Source: Legionella sp. (lineage in GTDB: Bacteria > Pseudomonadota > Gammaproteobacteria > Legionellales > Legionellaceae). From it: a DNA stretch of 11,526 bases. The notes under the pieces were generated by a model. That model saw nothing but the letters and a program-made list of their open reading frames with translations. It made no database searches and was not told the origin of the DNA. Below are positions 1-4,647 of this stretch, one piece after another (positions within the stretch are counted from its first letter, which is position 1; each line of letters starts with the position of its first letter). The position numbers were made by a program, and so were the translations under genes. The stretch spans positions 1 through 11,526 of the forward strand of contig SCSO01000141.1 in the NCBI GenBank assembly GCA_004297865.1, read 5' to 3'.

Positions 1-39
1 CCTAAGGGTCGGACTCGATTGATTATGACTCGTTGATTT
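1..39 (+). repeat. Partial copy of the GGGTCAGACTCGATTGATT dispersed repeat
   Basis: GGGTCGGACTCGATTGATT at 6-24 matches the core of a repeat found again near 1250, 7270, 7695 and 8220, with one base changed (TCGGAC for TCAGAC). A second, shortened version of the right half (GACTCGTTGATTTT, 27-40) follows immediately, so the end of the unit is duplicated in tandem. The left part lies at or beyond the window edge. The repeat lies in front of the first gene. Its job is unknown. Confidence 0.6.
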
Positions 40-105
40 TACTCTTTTTTCGCAAGAACAAATAATGAATTAAATGTACTACAATTATACATATAGGGCA
101 TTAAT

Positions 106-1233
106 TTGGATCTTTATATGGGAAAGGAAAAAGATGATAAAACAATGACAGATTATTTCGTTGAGCAAAAGGGTGGTGATTTGTCCAAGGCAATAGCGGC
201 GAAAAAACCTAAAAACTTGACTTATGGCCCCTTAAATAAGAATGATTATACTCAACAATTCGAAGATATTGTCAAAGCCTATTTAGCTCGTCAAGCTGAT
301 TCTTCTAAACCAGAAGTAGTGTTTTCCATAGAAAATGAACGACTTTTTGTTGAAATGAATGGTGCAAAACTGGACCTTTCTGAAATTCTCAAGAATGCAA
401 ATCTGAATCAGTTAATTTTTAATGAGGAGGATACTGATAATTACATGGTTCTAGTGCATTCAAAGGCTTGTAAATTTCCTCCTGGAATCAGAGATCTGGA
501 TCATATACCTACTGCGGAAGACTATAAAAAACGTGAAATGGAAGGAAAACATCCAGAGGCTTTAGAGGCATTAAATTTAGCGGAAAAATCGGCTATTAAT
601 ATTTATAGCGGGCCATTTTATGCGACCTGTAATCAAATGCTTCGTGGTGATATTTCACGAGTGAGCGATTTAAACTCACAGCAAATTGGCGAGGTGTGTG
701 CCACGATTGCTATTGGGTGTGCTGGGTTAAATAAAGTATCAACATCTGCACCCAATTATTCTTATCGGATCGAAGAAAATTTTGATTCTGCGTTGACACA
801 AAGGAGAATAGATGCGGTAAATTCTGGTGGAGAGGTTATCCAAGAAATGGCATTTTTTAGTACTGCAGATGGCTTTGTACCAGATGACCCTACAGCAATG
901 ACAAGAGAATTTCTAGAAGTAGGTTGCACTGCAATACTCCTTTCTGATGTACGAGGTAAATATATTGCTGATATTTCCCAACGTCCTGTTGAATGTGAAT
1001 ACCTCATTGCTCCAACACAAATGCAGTGGGTTGGACATCATGAAAATGAAGTAGGCACGCATTTTTTTGAAGCTAAACCGGTACAAACTCCTGATGGATT
1101 AACTCCTCAGCAATTAGAACGAAACATCTCGCGTTCAGCGGATTTTAAAGCGCAATTAAATACAGTTAAAACGGAGGGGGAAGAAGTAAAGTCTGAAGAT
1201 GATCTTGAGGATAAGAAAGGCCTTCAAATTTAA
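106..1233 (+). CDS. Putative mono-ADP-ribosyltransferase (R-S-ExE class), candidate secreted effector
   Basis: This 375-aa protein has no signal peptide or membrane segment. Its second half has the ordered signature of the R-S-E ADP-ribosyltransferase fold, which transfers ADP-ribose from NAD+ to a target protein. A helix with a Y-SGP-Y..N..LRG pattern (residues 167-181) is followed by an aromatic-Arg motif (YSYRIEE, R221), a beta-strand Ser motif (FFSTAD, S252-T253) and an ExE motif (VECEYLIAP, E296 and E298). Spacings of 31 and 44 residues fit the family. Residues 1-160 are unrecognised. The last 20 residues are acidic (EGEEVKSEDDLED), like the E-block signals of Dot/Icm substrates; export is therefore inferred, not shown. 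The start is uncertain. TTG at 106 has AGGG at 95-98 with good spacing; ATG at 118 has only a weak GGA. The target protein is unknown. The domain call is fairly firm by motif, and the effector role is a guess from family and C-terminus. Confidence 0.72.
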   Translation: MDLYMGKEKDDKTMTDYFVEQKGGDLSKAIAAKKPKNLTYGPLNKNDYTQQFEDIVKAYLARQADSSKPEVVFSIENERLFVEMNGAKLDLSEILKNANLNQLIFNEEDTDNYMVLVHSKACKFPPGIRDLDHIPTAEDYKKREMEGKHPEALEALNLAEKSAINIYSGPFYATCNQMLRGDISRVSDLNSQQIGEVCATIAIGCAGLNKVSTSAPNYSYRIEENFDSALTQRRIDAVNSGGEVIQEMAFFSTADGFVPDDPTAMTREFLEVGCTAILLSDVRGKYIADISQRPVECEYLIAPTQMQWVGHHENEVGTHFFEAKPVQTPDGLTPQQLERNISRSADFKAQLNTVKTEGEEVKSEDDLEDKKGLQI

Positions 1234-1244
1234 TCGATAGGATA

Positions 1245-1274
1245 GGATCAATCGAGTCTGCCCCATTGATTTTT
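1245..1274 (-). repeat. Dispersed-repeat core just after the first gene, possible weak terminator
   Basis: Read on the minus strand, 1247-1264 gives GGGGCAGACTCGATTGAT, the core of the repeat seen at 1-24, 7258-7308, 7681-7713 and 8184-8233. On the plus strand ATCAAT (1247-1252) can pair with ATTGAT (1265-1270), and a run of five T follows to 1274. A weak intrinsic terminator for the upstream gene is therefore possible, although a six-pair stem is marginal. Confidence 0.45.
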
Positions 1275-1301
1275 GACTTGCTTAAGTCCATTTTTTAAAA
1301 C
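1273..1301 (+). promoter_or_regulatory. Candidate sigma-70 promoter for the FadL-like gene
   Basis: TTGACT (1273-1278) is separated by 17 bp from TAAAAC (1296-1301). The -35 matches consensus at five of six bases and the -10 at four of six. It would give a leader of about 30 nt before the ATG at 1338, which carries a GTAGGGAT ribosome site. The -35 overlaps a short hairpin, GACTT-GCTT-AAGTC. There is no experimental support. Confidence 0.35.
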
Positions 1302-1337
1302 ATCATAATATCCATTCAATAAGAAAGTAGGGATAAC

Positions 1338-2540
1338 ATGAATAAGCAATGGAAATGGCTTTTGAGTTTACTATTTCCCTCCACGGTTTATGCCTCATTT
1401 ATTGAATCTACTCTCGGAGCTGCGGTCGTAAACGATGCCACTGCTGCCTATTATAATCCTGCTGCTTTAACCTTGGTGAAGAAAAATCAATTCATCGCTT
1501 TGGGTTCTATAGCCTCTGCAAAAGCAAGCTTTACTGGAGAAACTCTGCAAACTAGAACGGGTATAACTCATGCAGGTACCTCGTCCTCACAAACCAATTT
1601 TTATTTACCTTCATTGTATTTAGGTATACCTACTAAAAATAAATTCACCTTTGGCGTAGCCATAGTCTCCAATTTTTTTAATCGCAATGTCGAAGAAAAC
1701 GCAGTCTTACGTTATGTTCAGTCCAACAATTCCACAAGAGACATCGATTTAGTCCCAGCCTTAGCACTGAAAGTAAATGACAATATCGCATTTGGCGCCG
1801 GCATTTCTTTGTCACAGGCTTTTTTGTCTTCAGAACCTATTTCTTCTGGAGTTCCCAATGCTCATATTCCCGATGCGCAAAGTCATAATAAAGCAGATGG
1901 TACTGGTTTAGGGGCTGATGTGGGTATTTTAATCACACCCAATACGTCCACCTTAATGGGTTTAAATTATCGCAGTGCGGTTACTTATCACCTGAAAGGA
2001 ACTAGTGTCCTTGAAGGTGAGCCACCAGTAATATCTAATAATTACGCGTACACTTTCTGGACTCCTGCAAGAGTAGTGTTTTCTATAAATCAGTCCATAA
2101 CACCTTCAATAGGTGCAATAGGTACAGTTCAACGCATTCAGTGGAGTATCTTTAACGATATTAACATTCAAGGAATAGCTGCGAGAGTGGATTCGCAACC
2201 TGTTATTTTGAATGCTAGAGTTCCTCATTATCTTCGTGATACTTGGCTTTTCACCATAGGTGGACATTATCGCCCATCGCCAAAATGGGTTATCCGAGTT
2301 GCCGGTAATTACAATCAATCACCCGGAAATCCCAATTACCAAATATCCAACGGGGATACCATTACCACAGGTGCCTCAATGGGATATAAATTGAATGAAA
2401 ATGTAAGCATTGATGCCAGTTATGCGCATGCTTTTATCCAAAATCAAATCATAGATATTCATTCGGGGGCGAATTTTATCAGTGGAGAAAATAGGGGAAG
2501 TACTGATGCAGTCTCACTAAAATTGATCTTCAACCGATGA
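1338..2540 (+). CDS. FadL/OmpP1/TodX-family outer-membrane porin
   Basis: The 400-aa product starts with a signal peptide, probably cut after VYA at residue 19. It continues with the FadL N-terminal hallmark, Gly/Ala residues then a YYNPAAL block (residues 38-44). Further family blocks follow: LPSLYLGIP-(T)KNKFTFGVA near 90-110, and TGLGADVGILITP ending in GLNYRSAV-YHLKG near 189-225. The rest alternates hydrophobic and polar residues, as expected of a beta-barrel. Members form a 14-stranded outer-membrane channel that takes up long-chain fatty acids or other hydrophobic compounds. The length is near the low end of the usual 400-450 aa. The C-terminus (LKLIFNR) does not end exactly in the usual Phe. 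Neither neighbour is a fatty-acid gene, so the substrate cannot be named. AGGG lies six to nine bases before the ATG. Confidence 0.9.
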   Translation: MNKQWKWLLSLLFPSTVYASFIESTLGAAVVNDATAAYYNPAALTLVKKNQFIALGSIASAKASFTGETLQTRTGITHAGTSSSQTNFYLPSLYLGIPTKNKFTFGVAIVSNFFNRNVEENAVLRYVQSNNSTRDIDLVPALALKVNDNIAFGAGISLSQAFLSSEPISSGVPNAHIPDAQSHNKADGTGLGADVGILITPNTSTLMGLNYRSAVTYHLKGTSVLEGEPPVISNNYAYTFWTPARVVFSINQSITPSIGAIGTVQRIQWSIFNDINIQGIAARVDSQPVILNARVPHYLRDTWLFTIGGHYRPSPKWVIRVAGNYNQSPGNPNYQISNGDTITTGASMGYKLNENVSIDASYAHAFIQNQIIDIHSGANFISGENRGSTDAVSLKLIFNR

Positions 2541-2546
2541 TGAGTG

Positions 2547-2574
2547 GCGATGTAATTTTTTACATTGCTTCCTT
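2547..2574 (+). terminator. Candidate intrinsic terminator after the FadL-like gene
   Basis: GCGATGTAA (2547-2555) pairs with TTACATTGC (2560-2568) around a TTTT loop. This makes a nine-pair stem with one G-T pair, and the T-rich stretch TTCCTTCTT follows. It begins six bases after the stop codon. The tail is interrupted by C residues, so efficiency is uncertain. Confidence 0.5.
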
Positions 2575-2663
2575 CTTATGATAAATTTTTTAATAGCAAA
2601 GGTATGAATTTCCATATAAGCGTATGCCTTTAGTTCTTTAATCATCAAAAGGAAGGGAACTTT

Positions 2664-3314
2664 ATGAAAGGGAATAAGGGGATACAATTAGGATTTAAAA
2701 AGATAGCTGCGGCATTCATTGCGCTATCGTCAATGGGGATGTCAGGTTCCTTGCTGGCCTCGCCGCCTACTAGTGGTCAATTAGTACTTATCAATTCTTT
2801 AGGTGTAGTGGTTAATGGTAATTTAGGCGGGACTGCCTCTTCAATAATGATTCAAATATCCGACTCAACCGGAGTATGTGCTACGACTGCAGCACTAGTT
2901 TATGGCGGGGTTGTTATCGTTCCATGGAATGCGGCGAATGTGCATTCGGCCACTAAGTGTACTGATATTACCAGTGTCGCTGTATCGGCTTTAAAAACTT
3001 CTAGTGGTTTGATCCAATACGACAGTACTGCAAACACAACTCCACCGGCAGTAGCGACTGCTCCGACAGTGTTTCTCGCACCCACCACAGCAATTGCAAA
3101 TCTAGCCTTAATAGTGACCGGCAACAACTCCCCTGCAATGGTTAACAGTGCCACCTCTTGGGGTTCGGCGTTAGGGGTCGCTCCGGTTTATTTAACGACA
3201 AACGGCAGCATTTCAGTGACAGGAATAATGGGTGGTGTAGGCTCAAGTGGCATACGTGCGTCTGCAAAAATGCTGGAATACGGAATAGTGCCTGTAAGTG
3301 AAACTGAATTATAA
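2664..3314 (+). CDS. Exported Ser/Thr/Ala/Gly-rich protein of unknown function
   Basis: I do not recognise this 216-aa protein. It has a long Sec-type signal peptide: basic MKGNKGIQLGFKK, then a hydrophobic stretch, with likely cleavage after LLA at residue 32. The mature part of about 184 aa is rich in Ser, Thr, Ala, Gly and Val. It has a single pair of cysteines (C72 and C99) that could form a disulfide in the periplasm or outside the cell. A Pro/Thr/Ala linker (residues 124-142, TTPPAVATAP followed by TVFLAPTT) seems to join two short beta-rich halves. The C-terminus is acidic (VSETEL). A strong site, GGAAGGG, precedes the ATG. It follows the porin by 123 bp, behind a likely terminator, so it is probably its own unit. 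It may be periplasmic, surface-bound or secreted. Confidence 0.75.
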   Translation: MKGNKGIQLGFKKIAAAFIALSSMGMSGSLLASPPTSGQLVLINSLGVVVNGNLGGTASSIMIQISDSTGVCATTAALVYGGVVIVPWNAANVHSATKCTDITSVAVSALKTSSGLIQYDSTANTTPPAVATAPTVFLAPTTAIANLALIVTGNNSPAMVNSATSWGSALGVAPVYLTTNGSISVTGIMGGVGSSGIRASAKMLEYGIVPVSETEL

Positions 3315-3322
3315 TTCAATAG

Positions 3323-3353
3323 GTTCACGAATTTTTTGCGGGTTTTCGTGAAC
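3323..3353 (+). terminator. Hairpin after the exported-protein gene
   Basis: GTTCACGAA (3323-3331) is exactly complementary to TTCGTGAAC (3345-3353), with a 13-nt loop that includes a T-run. The hairpin begins eight bases after the stop codon. No T-tract follows the stem, so it may act as an RNA 3'-end stabiliser or as part of the larger repeat cluster rather than as a classical terminator. Confidence 0.4.
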
Positions 3354-3412
3354 GTGTCCGTGCCCGGTTTTTATATTGTCAATATTCAAAGACGGGCATG
3401 GGCACGCTCACG
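3347..3412. repeat. Long imperfect palindrome rich in CGTGCCC units
   Basis: Arms 3347-3371 and 3388-3412 are reverse complements at 20 of 25 positions (CGTGAACGTGTCCGTGCCCG against CGTGAGCGTGCCCATGCCCG). The space between them contains a second perfect hairpin, ATATTG-T-CAATAT (3373-3385), so the whole 66 bp can fold as one rod. Together with 3323-3353 and 3413-3682 it forms a cluster of nested palindromes. It looks like a REP-type or degenerate mobile repeat, and no coding sense is apparent. Confidence 0.65.
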
Positions 3413-3682
3413 GGCACTAAGTTAAGAGATTTTGTTATTACTCAAGGGCCTCAAAGATCTTGATTTCTCCCTTCTCCCCTCACGGGGGCGTTGTTGAATA
3501 AATAAAGAATTGCTTTTTTATTAAGCAAATTTGATTGCATGTCATCCCCGCGAAGGCGGGGATCCATCTACAATTTAAGCACTGTTCTTTATTTATGGAT
3601 AGATTCCCGCCTTCGCGGGAATGACAAACCTATTTATTCAACAACGCCCCTCACAGTAGAAGGGAAAATCTAACTTAGTGCC
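3413..3682. repeat. Outer inverted repeat and interrupted hairpin that hold MITE copy 1
   Basis: GGCACTAAGTTA (3413-3424) has its exact reverse complement at 3671-3682. Inside it, 3462-3475 (GATTTCTCCCTTCT) pairs with 3658-3670 (AGAAGGGAAAATC), with one bulged base. On the right the two arms are contiguous. On the left they are separated by about 37 bp (3425-3461). Removing the MITE and one target copy restores a compact palindrome, so the MITE entered an existing hairpin. This explains most of the roughly 390-bp gene-free stretch 3315-3703. Confidence 0.6.
3487..3648 (+). mobile_element. MITE copy 1, 162 bp, IS5/IS903-like ends
   Basis: The element has perfect 18-bp terminal inverted repeats, GGCGTTGTTGAATAAATA at 3487-3504 and its complement at 3631-3648. 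Next to it lie CCTCACggg (3478-3486) and CCTCACagt (3649-3657), a 9-bp target duplication now differing at three bases. Inside are two GTCAT-CCCGCGAAGGCGGG palindromes facing each other (around 3541-3563 and 3602-3624) and an AATTGCTT/AAGCAA hairpin. There is no transposase, so it must move in trans. From memory, IS903 of the IS5 family ends in GGCTTTGTTGAATAAATC and makes 9-bp duplications, which fits closely. A second copy, about 96% identical, lies inverted at 7331-7491. Confidence 0.85.
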
Positions 3683-3683
3683 A

Positions 3684-3703
3684 TTCGTGTCTGACCCAAT
3701 GAT
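3684..3703 (-). repeat. Divergent copy of the GGGTCAGAC repeat core
   Basis: On the minus strand, 3698-3684 reads GGGTCAGACACGAAT. This resembles the GGGTCAGACTCGATT core found elsewhere in the window, with T-to-A changes. It directly abuts the stop codon of the adjacent minus-strand gene, as the copy at 7695-7713 does for another gene. The match is short, so membership in the family is tentative. Confidence 0.35.
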
Positions 3704-4078
3704 TTATAGTTGGTTACATAATTTTTCTTTCGTTATTGCAAATACTTGCACGTAATCTAGACCATGAGTGTATTTGCAGAGTATCTCGCCATCATCATCA
3801 TAAGCTATTGCGGGTTCTGTGAGTCGGTTGAGTATTTGATTACCGACTAGCTTTGCTTCTTCTGCGGATTCTGCGTCGATATTCTCGATGAACAATGACC
3901 AGGTTTTACCTGTATTGTATTGACTGGTTTGGCAGCCGGTGTAATTGCCCCAAGAATACTTCACTTTGGAAATACCTTCGGCTTTAATAGATTCTAAACT
4001 AGGGCAGACCATTTCTTTTGCCAGAACGGCGCTGCTGGTTAGAATTAAAATGCTAGTTAAGAGTGTTGATTTGATCAT
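3704..4078 (-). CDS. Small exported protein with four cysteines, DUF4949-like
   Basis: The 124-aa product has a clear Sec signal peptide, with cleavage expected after VLA at residue 20. The mature chain of about 104 aa starts KEMVCPSLESIKAEG and has C25, C49, C101 and C121, enough for two disulfides in the periplasm. An N-terminal CPS-(x)-IKAEG block, a central W-FIENIDAESAEEA segment and a C-terminal CKY-(x)-DYVQVFA strand recall the small exported Legionella family that includes a hemin-binding protein (DUF4949). This link is from memory of the family pattern and needs a profile search. AAGGAG precedes the ATG at good spacing. It is last in a minus-strand cluster, 48 bp after the membrane-protein gene, and may be co-transcribed with it. 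Confidence 0.75.
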   Translation of the reverse strand: MIKSTLLTSILILTSSAVLAKEMVCPSLESIKAEGISKVKYSWGNYTGCQTSQYNTGKTWSLFIENIDAESAEEAKLVGNQILNRLTEPAIAYDDDGEILCKYTHGLDYVQVFAITKEKLCNQL

Positions 4079-4126
4079 AGTAATGACTCCTTGTTCTTTA
4101 CACGGTGTTGCAAAAATGGATACTAG

Positions 4127-4609
4127 TTAAACGGTTAATGTAAGTTCGGTTTGATTTACATTAGTTGGCTGTTGAGCCCTTGAGAAAAAACAGTGGTGGG
4201 TTATTGCATTTCCCGCTTTATATACTCCTACCGGTAATAGCCCGCACACTAAGAAAAGTGTTAAACCCAACATTTCATCGGTTAAGACATCCTCGAAATT
4301 GGTTTTATATTTTAAAATTTGTTCGCCGATTAATGGACCAGTAATGGTGCCTATTATGGTTAATGTGGCTAGAATGGATAAGAAAGTTATTTTATAAGCT
4401 TTACTAGATTCAGTGCGAATAGGTGAAAAACAGGCAACAATTGCGCTGGCAATTGCGCCAGTTACAAGACCACCTACAGCAACAGTCGTTGCATTATTCG
4501 AATAACTAGGCTCAGGAACATGCCTAAAACCACCTCCAATTAAGGTTGCTATAGAACTAACAGGGCTGGTAATAATGGTCATCATAATGGCGTGTTCAAA
4601 TCTATTCAT
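4127..4609 (-). CDS. Four-helix inner-membrane protein of unknown function
   Basis: I do not recognise the 160-aa product. Four hydrophobic segments are visible at about residues 6-28, 40-61, 72-94 and 113-133, many with Gly and small residues (IGGGF, VGGLVTGAIASAIVA, IIGTITGPLIG). A short acidic loop (NFEDVLTDE, 104-112) lies between helices 3 and 4. The C-terminal 27 residues are polar and end TELTLTV. It has no cleavable signal, catalytic motif or known transporter signature. AGGAG lies eight bases before the ATG. The gene begins 38 bp after the stop of the ankyrin-like gene and ends 48 bp before the small exported-protein gene, so the three look like one operon. A partner role with either neighbour is possible but unproven. 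Confidence 0.7.
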   Translation of the reverse strand: MNRFEHAIMMTIITSPVSSIATLIGGGFRHVPEPSYSNNATTVAVGGLVTGAIASAIVACFSPIRTESSKAYKITFLSILATLTIIGTITGPLIGEQILKYKTNFEDVLTDEMLGLTLFLVCGLLPVGVYKAGNAITHHCFFSRAQQPTNVNQTELTLTV

Positions 4610-4647
4610 GATGAAATTCTCCTATACTGCTTTTAAGGTGTGAGAAT

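Noticed and set aside
80..85. TACAAT as a -10 box for the ART gene
   Set aside because: No acceptable -35 lies 16-18 bp upstream, and the region is so AT-rich that such hexamers are expected by chance.
762..1007. 81-aa minus-strand frame inside the ART gene
   Set aside because: It is antisense to the most conserved ART motifs and has no supporting features.
2900..3154. 84-aa minus-strand frame inside the exported-protein gene
   Set aside because: It overlaps a plus-strand gene that has a signal peptide and a strong ribosome site. It looks like a composition shadow of the Ala/Val/Thr-rich coding strand.
3347..3412. CRISPR-like repeat array in the CGTGCCC region
   Set aside because: The structure is a palindrome with two arms. 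There are no evenly spaced direct repeats with unique spacers, and no cas gene is present.
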